A DNA stretch of 11,303 nucleotides from JBPCPM01 sp050999155. Lineage in GTDB: Bacteria; Actinomycetota; Thermoleophilia; Solirubrobacterales; 70-9. Made by a program: the position numbers and the translations under genes. This document shows positions 5,661-11,303 of this stretch, in pieces. The notes under the pieces were generated by a model that saw only the letters and a program-made list of their open reading frames with translations, was not told where the DNA came from and did not search any database. Where the stretch lies: positions 1 to 11,303 of the forward strand of contig JBPCPM010000018.1 of assembly GCA_050999155.1 (NCBI GenBank), given 5' to 3'. The first letter of the stretch is position 1, and the number at the start of each line of letters is the position of its first letter.

Positions 5661-6959
5661 ATGACAGCTCCTTCCGAGACCCTCGCGCCTCCGGCCATCG
5701 ACGGCTCGGCAGTCTACCCGGCGAGCGCCACCGTCAACGATCGCGGCCACCTGGAGATCGGCGGCTGTGACACGGTCGAGCTCGCCCGCGAGTTCGGCAC
5801 CCCGGCCTACGTCTTCGACGAGCACGACCTCCGAGACCGGGCGCGGGCCTACACCCAGGCCTTCACCGAGGCCGGCGGCCCGTTTGAGGTGCTCTACGCC
5901 TCCAAGGCGTTCCCGGCCACCGCCGCCTACCGCCTGTTCCGCGAGGAGGGGCTGGCCGCCGACGTGGCCTCCGGGGGCGAGCTGTACCTCGCCCTGCGCG
6001 CCGGGTTCGCGCCCGAGCAGATCTACCTGCACGGCAACAACAAGCTCCCGGCCGAGCTACGGGCCGCGTTCGACGCCGGGGTGGGCCACGTGATCGTCGA
6101 CTCCTTGGACGAGATCGAGCGCGCCGACGCTCTGCTCGACCGTCCCCAGCGCGTCCTGATCCGCCTCACGCCCGACATCCGGCCGGCCACCCACCGCGCC
6201 GTGTCCACCGGCCAGCTGGACTCGAAGTTCGGCTTCTCGTTGCAGCAGGCCCCCGAGGCCATCCGGCGCATTGCCGCCTCCGGGCATCTGCAGCTCGTCG
6301 GCCTGCACGTCCACATCGGCTCGCAGATCTTCGAGACCGCCCCCTACGAGCGGGCCATCGAGGCCCTTGCGCCGTTCGCCGACACCGAGCCCGAGATCGT
6401 CGATGTCGGTGGCGGCCTCGGCGTCGCCTACGCCCACGGCGACGAGCCGCCGGACGTCGCTGCCTGGGCGCGGCTCGTGACGGTGGCCACCCGCTCGATC
6501 TTCGGGGACGATGTGAAGATCCTGGCCGAGCCCGGCCGCGCGCTGGTCGCCAACCCCGGCGTCACCCTCTACCGGGTCGGCTCGATCAAGGAGATCCCCG
6601 GGGTGCGGACATATGTCGCCGTCGACGGCGGCATGTCCGACAACCTGCGGCCCATGCTCTACGAGTCGCGCTACGAGACGGTGATCGCCGACCGCGCCGG
6701 CGAGCCCGCGGACGCGACGGTGACCGTCGCCGGGATGCATTGCGAATCGGGCGACGTGCTCGTGCGCGACGCGCAGCTCGCCTCGCCCCGGGTCGGCGAC
6801 GTGCTCGTCACCCCGGCCACGGGCGCGTACGGCCACGCGATGGCCAACAACTACAACGGCATCCCCCGGCCGCCCGTCGTGTTCTGCGCCGACGGGGATG
6901 CCCGGGTCGTCGTCCGCCGCGAGACGTGGGACGACCTTGCCGCCCGGGACGTCTCGTGA
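5661..6959 (+). CDS. lysA: Diaminopimelate decarboxylase
   Basis: PLP-dependent cytoplasmic enzyme converting meso-2,6-diaminopimelate to L-lysine and CO2, the last step of lysine synthesis. The 432-residue product is of normal length for fold-type III decarboxylases. Lys82 in YASKAF forms the Schiff base. HIGSQI (218-223), DVGGGLG (248-254) and EPGR (290-293) bind PLP phosphate and ring. Cys361 in HCESGD is the active-site cysteine contributed across the dimer, and GAYGHAMANNYN (388-399) carries the conserved Tyr390. The ATG is used because it fits the family's N-terminus; the ribosome site is weak (AGG 5 nt upstream). CAGACG (5638-5643) and CGTCTG (5655-5660) can pair just before the start and might mask it. 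Its TGA overlaps the hom GTG by 4 nt, so the two are translationally coupled. The 87-bp leader is too short for a lysine riboswitch. Confidence 0.97.
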   Translation: MTAPSETLAPPAIDGSAVYPASATVNDRGHLEIGGCDTVELAREFGTPAYVFDEHDLRDRARAYTQAFTEAGGPFEVLYASKAFPATAAYRLFREEGLAADVASGGELYLALRAGFAPEQIYLHGNNKLPAELRAAFDAGVGHVIVDSLDEIERADALLDRPQRVLIRLTPDIRPATHRAVSTGQLDSKFGFSLQQAPEAIRRIAASGHLQLVGLHVHIGSQIFETAPYERAIEALAPFADTEPEIVDVGGGLGVAYAHGDEPPDVAAWARLVTVATRSIFGDDVKILAEPGRALVANPGVTLYRVGSIKEIPGVRTYVAVDGGMSDNLRPMLYESRYETVIADRAGEPADATVTVAGMHCESGDVLVRDAQLASPRVGDVLVTPATGAYGHAMANNYNGIPRPPVVFCADGDARVVVRRETWDDLAARDVS

Positions 6960-8188
6960 CGGCCTCGGGCCAGGCGCGCATCGGGCTGCTCGGCCAGGGC
7001 ACCGTCGGTGGCGCCTTCACCGAGCTGCTCGACCAGCAGGCCGGATCGATCGCCGAGGCGACCGGCCGGCGGCCCGAGATCAGCGGCGTCCTGCGCCGCA
7101 GCTTCGGAGACTTCGAGCAGATCCTGGAGGACTCCGACGTGATCGTCGAGGTCATGGGCGGCACCGACCCCACCCGGGAGCTCGTGCTGCGGGCCCTTCA
7201 GGCCGGCCGGCACGTCGTCACCGCCAACAAGCAGCTGATCGCCCGCCACGGCGACGAGTTGTTCGCCGCCGCCGACGCCGCCGGGGTGCAGCTGCGATTC
7301 GAGGCCGCCGTCGCAGGCGTGGTGCCGGTGATCCGCGTCATCCGTGAGAGCCTCGCCGCGGCCCGGATCGAGCGCGTGTTCGGGATCGTCAACGGCACGA
7401 CCAACTTCATCCTCACCGAGATGGCCGAGACCGGCGCCGACTACGCCGACGCGCTGGCGCGTGCCCAGCAGCTCGGCTACGCGGAGGCCGACCCCTCCGA
7501 GGACGTCAACGGGGCCGACGCCGCCGCCAAGATGGCGATCCTGGCCCGCATCGCCTTCGGTGCCGCCGTGCCGTTCGACCAGGTCGCCTACGAAGGCATC
7601 GAGGCCGTCACCCCCGACGACATCGCCTACGCCCGGGAGTTCGGGCTCTCGCTCAAGCTCCTCGGCGTCGCCGAGCGCCGCGACGACGACACGCTCACCG
7701 TGCGCGTGTTTCCCTGCTTCCTGTATCCGGGTCACCCGCTCGCCCCGGTCGAAGGGCCCTACAACGCCGTCATGGTCGAGTCCGAAGCCATCACCGAGAT
7801 CACCATGTCCGGCCCCGGCGCCGGCGGGCGCGAGACGGCCAGCGCGGTCCTCGGCGACGTCGTGTCGATCCTGTCGGGCAGCGCTCCCGCCGCCCGTCCG
7901 GCCGAGTCCCTGTCCGTCGCCAACGAGGTCTCTTCGGCCTTCTACGTCCACCTGGAGGTCGCCGACCGCCCCGGTGTGCTGGCCCGCGTGGCGGCGATCT
8001 TCGCCGACGCCGAGATCTCGGTCCGCAGCGTCTCCCAGCGGGGGCTCGGCGACGACGCCCGCTTGGAGATCGTCACCCACCAGGGGCCCGAGCGGGCCTT
8101 CCGCCGGGCCTTCGACGAGATTGCCTCCCTGGAGTTCCTGCGCGCCGCCCCGCGGGCCATCCACGTCCTCGAGCGCGAGCCCTCCTAA
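6956..8188 (+). CDS. hom: Homoserine dehydrogenase with C-terminal ACT domain
   Basis: NAD(P)H-dependent reduction of L-aspartate-4-semialdehyde to L-homoserine, the branch point to threonine and methionine. In the 410-residue product, the nucleotide-binding loop is GLLGQGTVG (10-18). VVTANK (87-92) has the conserved lysine. NGTTNFIL (146-153) and YAEADPSEDVNGADAAAK (175-192) form the catalytic domain; Glu177, Asp183, Asp188 and Lys192 keep the spacing of yeast Glu208, Asp214, Asp219 and Lys223. An ACT domain, about 329-404 (FYVHLEVADRPGVLARVAAIF), is the usual site of threonine feedback. The segment between about residues 45 and 60 is shorter than in many bacterial homologues, which I take as a lineage trait. 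The GTG at 6956 overlaps the lysA stop (GTGA); the frame is open further upstream, but that stretch lies inside lysA. thrC follows after 2 nt. Confidence 0.96.
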   Translation: MTASGQARIGLLGQGTVGGAFTELLDQQAGSIAEATGRRPEISGVLRRSFGDFEQILEDSDVIVEVMGGTDPTRELVLRALQAGRHVVTANKQLIARHGDELFAAADAAGVQLRFEAAVAGVVPVIRVIRESLAAARIERVFGIVNGTTNFILTEMAETGADYADALARAQQLGYAEADPSEDVNGADAAAKMAILARIAFGAAVPFDQVAYEGIEAVTPDDIAYAREFGLSLKLLGVAERRDDDTLTVRVFPCFLYPGHPLAPVEGPYNAVMVESEAITEITMSGPGAGGRETASAVLGDVVSILSGSAPAARPAESLSVANEVSSAFYVHLEVADRPGVLARVAAIFADAEISVRSVSQRGLGDDARLEIVTHQGPERAFRRAFDEIASLEFLRAAPRAIHVLEREPS

Positions 8189-8190
8189 CG

Positions 8191-9249
8191 ATGCCCCCAC
8201 CCCTGATCGAGCGCTACCGCGACCGTCTCCCGCTGGACGACAGCGTCCCGGTGATCAGCCTCCGCGAGGGTTCCACGCCGCTGGTGCCTGCACCCCTGCT
8301 CTCGGAGCTGATCGGCCGCGAGACCTTCCTCAAGCTCGAGGGCCTGAACCCGACGGGCAGCTTCAAGGACCGGGGGATGACCGTCGCCGTCTCGGCCGCC
8401 GCCGCCCGCGGGGCCGAGGCCGTCATCTGCGCCTCGACCGGCAACACCGCCGCCAGCGCGGCGGCGTACGCGGCCCGCGCCGGGCTGCGCTGCGCGGTGA
8501 TCGTCCCCTACTGCAAGATCGCGCAGGGAAAGCTCGCCCAGGCACTGGTCCACGGAGCCCGGGTGATCGCCCTGGACGGCAACTTCGACGAGGCCCTGGA
8601 GATCGTCCGCGGCCTCGCCGCCGACTACCCGATCGAGCTCGTCAACTCGGTCAACCCGCTGCGCATCCAAGGCCAGAAGACGGCGGCCTTCGAAGTCTTC
8701 GAGGAGCTCGAGCGCGAACCCGCCGTCCTGTCGATCCCGGTGGGCAACGCCGGCAATATCACCGCCTGGTGGATGGGATTCGGCGAGCTCGGCGTCACCC
8801 CCGTGCTGTGCGGCTTCCAGGCCGAGGGGGCGGCCCCGCTGGTCCACGGCGAGCCGGTGCGAAACCCCGAGACGATCGCCTCGGCCATCCGCATCGGCAA
8901 CCCCGCCCGCTGGGAGGAGGCGATGGCCGCCGTTACCGGATCGCGGGGCCGGATCGCCGCGGTTTCCGACGAGCAGATCCTCGACGCCTACCACTGGCTC
9001 GCCTCACGCGAGGGCGTGTTCTGCGAGCCCTCGTCCGCGGCCTCGGTCGCCGGTCTGCTCGCCCACGGGATTCCCGATCAGGCTCCCGAGGGGCCGGTGG
9101 TCTGCGTGCTGACCGGTCACGGCCTCAAGGACCCGGGCACCGCGGTGTCCGGCGCGGCAGGCGCGATCTCGTGCCCGGCCGACCTCTCGGCGGTGGCCGA
9201 CGCGGTCTTCGCCGAAGCCGCGGCCGGCGCGCGCCCCGCCGCGACCTGA
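8191..9249 (+). CDS. thrC: Threonine synthase
   Basis: PLP enzyme converting O-phospho-L-homoserine to L-threonine and phosphate, the last threonine step. The 352-residue length fits the short bacterial/actinobacterial class. Lys59 in NPTGSFKDRGM (54-63) binds PLP; STGNTAASAAAYAARAGL (82-99) and GNAGN (185-189) bind substrate and PLP phosphate; EPSSAAS (279-285) and LTGHGLKDP (307-315) are family blocks. The start ATG is 2 nt after the hom stop, so reinitiation is likely. Unusually, thrB does not follow directly: the stop is immediately adjacent to the stop of a minus-strand small ORF, and thrB comes 1.1 kb later. Confidence 0.97.
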   Translation: MPPPLIERYRDRLPLDDSVPVISLREGSTPLVPAPLLSELIGRETFLKLEGLNPTGSFKDRGMTVAVSAAAARGAEAVICASTGNTAASAAAYAARAGLRCAVIVPYCKIAQGKLAQALVHGARVIALDGNFDEALEIVRGLAADYPIELVNSVNPLRIQGQKTAAFEVFEELEREPAVLSIPVGNAGNITAWWMGFGELGVTPVLCGFQAEGAAPLVHGEPVRNPETIASAIRIGNPARWEEAMAAVTGSRGRIAAVSDEQILDAYHWLASREGVFCEPSSAASVAGLLAHGIPDQAPEGPVVCVLTGHGLKDPGTAVSGAAGAISCPADLSAVADAVFAEAAAGARPAAT

Positions 9250-9422
9250 TCAGCGCCGGTTGGCGCGGCGGCGCCGCAGGACGTCTTCCCGTTCCTGCTC
9301 GGCCTGCTCGTCGAGCAGCACGATCGCCGGGCGAATGCGGGTCCGCTCGCCGCGGCGCTGGCTGCCGGCCACGATCAGCTGTACCAGGCGATCAGCGCCA
9401 CGAGGATCGGCATCCGGAACAT
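9250..9422 (-). pseudogene. Small membrane-protein-like ORF interrupted by a -1 frameshift
   Basis: Two adjoining reading frames on the minus strand each look coding, but over different halves. From ATG 9422 one frame reads MFRMPILVALIAWYS and stops at 9375; every codon except the start/Met codons ends in G or C by choice. From 9378 the next frame reads LIVAGSQRRGERTRIRP and on to 9250, 42 residues ending RRRRANRR, again with nearly all third positions G or C; upstream of the junction this second frame has many T-ending codons, unlike coding DNA here. Joined by a -1 shift, the product would be about 57 residues: one hydrophobic segment, a basic stretch, then an acidic helix (DEQAEQERED) and an Arg-rich end. 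It may be a frameshifted gene, a sequencing error, or two coupled ORFs, since a GTG at 9372 follows the TGA by 2 nt (40-residue second ORF). I do not recognise the family. Confidence 0.45.
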
Positions 9423-9459
9423 CGGCGGCAACGCTAGTACTCGCGTGCCCGGGTCCCGG

Positions 9460-9490
9460 CAGGTACCGGGCAAGGGCTCAGGTACCGTGC
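9460..9490. promoter_or_regulatory. Direct repeat of a palindromic hexamer upstream of the redox genes
   Basis: CAGGTACCGGGC (9460-9471) recurs as CAGGTACCGTGC (9479-9490), 11 of 12 bases identical and 19 bp apart, nearly two helical turns. Each copy contains the palindrome GGTACC. The second ends 4 bp before the GTG of the thioredoxin-like gene. A regulator binding two sites on the same face of DNA is possible; it could also be a local duplication. Confidence 0.35.
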
Positions 9491-9494
9491 ACCC

Positions 9495-9821
9495 GTGGCG
9501 CATCGACCGTACGTGGAACTGCTGTGGTGGCAGGGCTGCCCCTCGACCGGGGCCGTCCGCGCCATCCTCCGCGGCGCGCTCGCGGACGCCGGCCTGAGCG
9601 AGGAGGCCTTCCGCGAGCGGGAGGTGACCGACCACGCCCAGGCGCAGCGCGAGGGGTTCCCCGGCTCTCCGACGATCAGGGTCGACGGCCGGGACGTCGA
9701 GCCGACCGATGCGCCGCCGTCGCTGGGCTGCCGGGTCTACCGACGGGCCGACGGGCATCCGTCCCCGCTGCCCGATCGCGACCGCATCGTGGCGGCCCTG
9801 GCCAAGAGGGTCGCGGCGTGA
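9495..9821 (+). CDS. Small thioredoxin-fold protein with a single active-site cysteine
   Basis: A 108-residue cytoplasmic protein of the thioredoxin-like group whose members begin with a strand, then GCP, and carry GSPTI and CRVY blocks (often annotated thioredoxin or alkylmercury-lyase-like family). Here VELLWWQGCPSTGA (7-20) places Cys15 at the helix start, but the second cysteine of a CxxC is Thr18, so the site is CxxT. GFPGSPTIRVDGRD (54-67) contains the cis-proline (Pro59). Cys79 in LGCRVY is the only other cysteine. Monothiol chemistry, or a disulfide with Cys79, is possible. The GTG at 9495 gives the family's N-terminus; no good ribosome site is visible. Its stop overlaps the next gene's GTG by 4 nt (GTGA), so the two are coupled and may act together. 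Substrate unknown. Confidence 0.82.
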   Translation: MAHRPYVELLWWQGCPSTGAVRAILRGALADAGLSEEAFREREVTDHAQAQREGFPGSPTIRVDGRDVEPTDAPPSLGCRVYRRADGHPSPLPDRDRIVAALAKRVAA

Positions 9822-10363
9822 GGGCCCGGCCCGCCGGAAATCGCGGCCCCGGCGACGCGATGCCCGAGCTGCGTCTGCGTGACACCAGCGGCGATGCCCA
9901 CATCCTCGGAAACGACGGGGAGCACGCGACCCTGGTCGTCTGGACGTGCAACCACTGCCCGTACGCGCTGGCCTGGCACGATCGGCTGGCCGCTGTGGCC
10001 GATGAGTACCGCGACCGCGGCGTGCGCACCTTGATGGTCAACTCCAACGACGCCGAGCGCTATCCGGCCGACAGCCTCGAGCAGATGCGCGATCGCGTCG
10101 AGCGCGAGGGGTGGACGGTCCCCTACCTCCACGATCCTGACCAGCAGGCGGCCCAGGCCTGGGCCGCCCAGGTCACGCCGCACGTCTACGTGCTCGGGTC
10201 CGGAGGCGAACTCGCCTACGAGGGCGCGCCCGACGACGACCACGCCGACCCGGACGCCGGAGCCCGGTGGGTTCGTGACGCGCTGGACGCCGTGCTGGGC
10301 GGGCAGGCGCCCGACCCTGCCTTGACCGAGCCGGTGGGCTGCTCGGTCAAGTGGAAGCCATGA
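9818..10363 (+). CDS. Thioredoxin-family (AhpC/TSA-like) redox protein
   Basis: A 181-residue thioredoxin-fold protein of the AhpC/TSA-related group. WTCNHCPYA (42-50) holds a full CxxC (Cys44, Cys47) at the start of the active helix. VNSNDAERYPADS (74-86) and PYLHDPDQQAAQAW (102-115) are family blocks, with a cis-proline in QVTPHVYVL (Pro121). The C-terminal EPVGCSVKWK carries a third conserved cysteine (Cys175), probably a resolving or regulatory thiol. There is no signal peptide, so it likely acts in the cytosol. GTG 9818 is chosen over ATG 9860 for two reasons: it overlaps the preceding stop, and the family's opening G-D-x-x-P-x-L block (GDAMPEL) begins two residues before that internal Met. 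Its TGA overlaps the thrB ATG (ATGA). Its reductant and target are not shown by the sequence. Confidence 0.88.
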   Translation: MRARPAGNRGPGDAMPELRLRDTSGDAHILGNDGEHATLVVWTCNHCPYALAWHDRLAAVADEYRDRGVRTLMVNSNDAERYPADSLEQMRDRVEREGWTVPYLHDPDQQAAQAWAAQVTPHVYVLGSGGELAYEGAPDDDHADPDAGARWVRDALDAVLGGQAPDPALTEPVGCSVKWKP

Positions 10364-11244
10364 CATCCCGCCGCCGCCTCGTGCGGGTCCCGGCCAGCAC
10401 CGCGAACCTCGGATCTGGTTATGACGTCCTGGCCGCCGCCCTGGAGACCTACCTCGAGGTGGAGGTGGAGGAGACCGGGACCTTCGAGATCCTGCCCGCC
10501 GACGGCCTCGAAGTCCCGTTGGATCGCACCAACCTCGTGGTCCGGGCCTTCGAGCGCCTGCACTCCGCCGACGGCCTGCGCTTCGCCATCAGCTCCGAGA
10601 TCCCGCTCTCGGCAGGGATGGGTTCGAGTGCGGCCGCGATTGTCGCCGGGCTGCTCGCCGCCGACCACCTCTACGAGCTGGCGCTCGAGCGGGAGGAGAT
10701 CCTCGAGCACGCGGTCGAGCTCGAGGGGCACCCCGACAACGTTGCCGCCGCCCTCTACGGGGGTGTGGTCCTGTGCGCGCCCCAGGACGGAGGCGGGGTG
10801 GCCGTCACGCGCATGTCGATGCCCAAGGGCGTCGAGGCCGTGCTCGTGACGCCCGATGAGCCCGTGGCCACCGCCGAGGCCCGCGCCGCCCTGCCCGAGA
10901 CGGTGACGCTGCCCGATGCGGTGATCAACGTGGCGGCGGCTGCGTCGCTGGTCCTCGGCTTGGAGCGAGGGGACCTCTCCCTGCTGCGTCGCGGCATGGC
11001 CGACCGCCTGCACCAGCCGCACCGCCGCCCGCTGTACCCGCGCTCGATGGAGCTCGTCGAGGACGCGGTGGAGATGGGCGCGATCGGCGGCTGCATCTCC
11101 GGCGCCGGCCCGTCCGTGCTGCTGTGGAGCTGGTGGGAAACCACCGGCGCGCTGATGGACAAGGTCCGCAAACGGACCGAGAGTTGGGCCGAGGTCCGCC
11201 GGATCTCGTTCGAACCCCGCGGCGCCGACGTTCCCGAGTTGTAG
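10360..11244 (+). CDS. thrB: Homoserine kinase (GHMP family)
   Basis: Phosphorylates L-homoserine with ATP to O-phospho-L-homoserine, the substrate of ThrC. The 294-residue product is of normal length. GHMP motif 1 is VRVPASTANLGSGYD (8-22), with Ser19 where most homologues have Pro. Motif 2, the ATP phosphate loop, is IPLSAGMGSSAAAIVAG (81-97). EGHPDNVAAALYGG (122-135) is the substrate-side block, and motif 3 is GGCISGAGPSVL (243-254). ATG 10360 is preferred over the in-frame GTG at 10351: it overlaps the upstream stop (ATGA), has GGAAG about 4 nt upstream, and begins a normal N-terminus. It is therefore translationally coupled to a thioredoxin-family gene, not to thrC. In mycobacteria rho follows thrB; the remaining 59 bp here show no recognisable start. 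Confidence 0.96.
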   Translation: MTSRRRLVRVPASTANLGSGYDVLAAALETYLEVEVEETGTFEILPADGLEVPLDRTNLVVRAFERLHSADGLRFAISSEIPLSAGMGSSAAAIVAGLLAADHLYELALEREEILEHAVELEGHPDNVAAALYGGVVLCAPQDGGGVAVTRMSMPKGVEAVLVTPDEPVATAEARAALPETVTLPDAVINVAAAASLVLGLERGDLSLLRRGMADRLHQPHRRPLYPRSMELVEDAVEMGAIGGCISGAGPSVLLWSWWETTGALMDKVRKRTESWAEVRRISFEPRGADVPEL

Positions 11245-11303
11245 GGGGCGATATCGCGGCGGTGGGCGCGCGCGGCTGCGGCCCTGGACGCGGCGCGATC
11301 CGG

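Noticed and set aside
3642..6032. A 796-codon open frame on the minus strand
   Set aside because: It runs antisense to the lysine-rich protein and the start of lysA and out of frame with the hydrolase; its product is low-complexity Arg/Gly/Leu/Ala without domains. Lack of stops is a result of high GC.
6740..6955. An N-terminal extension of homoserine dehydrogenase
   Set aside because: The open frame extends into lysA, but the dehydrogenase domain begins at once after the GTG at 6956 and the extension is Arg-rich lysA antiphase sequence.
6851..8200. A 449-codon minus-strand frame opposite hom
   Set aside because: Antisense shadow of hom; Gly/Asp/Val-rich with no recognisable motif.
7344..9437. 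A 697-codon plus-strand frame across hom and thrC
   Set aside because: It is out of frame with two well-supported enzymes and reads as Pro/Ser/Arg-rich low-complexity protein.
9260..9817. A long N-terminal extension of the AhpC/TSA-like protein
   Set aside because: The stretch is out of frame with the small thioredoxin-like gene, is Arg-rich and domainless, and a coupled GTG exists at 9818.
11248..11257. Perfect palindrome GCGATATCGC 4 nt after the thrB stop
   Set aside because: Ten bases of symmetry without arms, T-tract or neighbouring start is not enough to call an operator or terminator at the window edge.

Overview
The window is very GC-rich, with coding regions almost saturated for G or C at third codon positions, frequent GTG starts and 4-nt stop/start overlaps. 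The gene order lysA-hom-thrC-(two genes)-thrB matches the actinobacterial lysine/threonine cluster; in mycobacteria it runs argS-lysA-hom-thrC-thrB-rho. The compact homoserine dehydrogenase, the PcsB/CwlO-type M23 protein with a GCTGRC motif and the thioredoxin-fold protein ending in PVGCSVKWK suggest a deep-branching actinobacterium of the Thermoleophilia/Solirubrobacterales kind. That placement is inference, not a search result. No rRNA, tRNA, CRISPR array or insertion sequence was seen.

Layout. (1) 1-1889, minus strand: the 5' part of an iron-type ABC permease gene follows a lipoprotein iron-binding-protein gene, whose leader carries a DtxR/IdeR-like dyad and a second perfect palindrome. 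(2) 2003-3403, plus strand: a coiled-coil M23 cell-wall endopeptidase with a likely promoter far upstream and a leader of small hairpins. (3) 3404-3766: a 363-bp gene-free gap between convergent genes, holding several perfect inverted repeats (likely terminators) and a 46-bp imperfect direct repeat. (4) 3767-4504, minus strand: an alpha/beta hydrolase, divergent from (5) 4593-5573, plus strand: a single-pass membrane protein with a lysine-rich tail; a 22-bp dyad lies between their starts. (6) 5661-9249, plus strand: lysA, hom and thrC, tightly packed. (7) 9250-9422, minus strand: a small membrane-protein-like ORF that changes frame, ending immediately next to the thrC stop. (8) 9495-11244, plus strand: two thioredoxin-fold genes and thrB, joined by 4-nt overlaps.

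How it works together. LysA makes L-lysine from meso-diaminopimelate. Hom makes homoserine from aspartate semialdehyde, ThrB phosphorylates it and ThrC converts O-phosphohomoserine to threonine. The usual adjacency of thrC and thrB is broken here by a reverse-strand small ORF and two redox genes, and thrB is probably translationally coupled to the second redox gene. The M23 hydrolase and the basic membrane protein both point to the cell envelope. The iron transporter looks like a separate, iron-repressed unit. The items most worth a second look are the frame-shifted small ORF at 9250-9422, the redox genes inside the threonine cluster, the lysine-rich membrane protein, and the dyads at 1876-1889 and 4528-4549.
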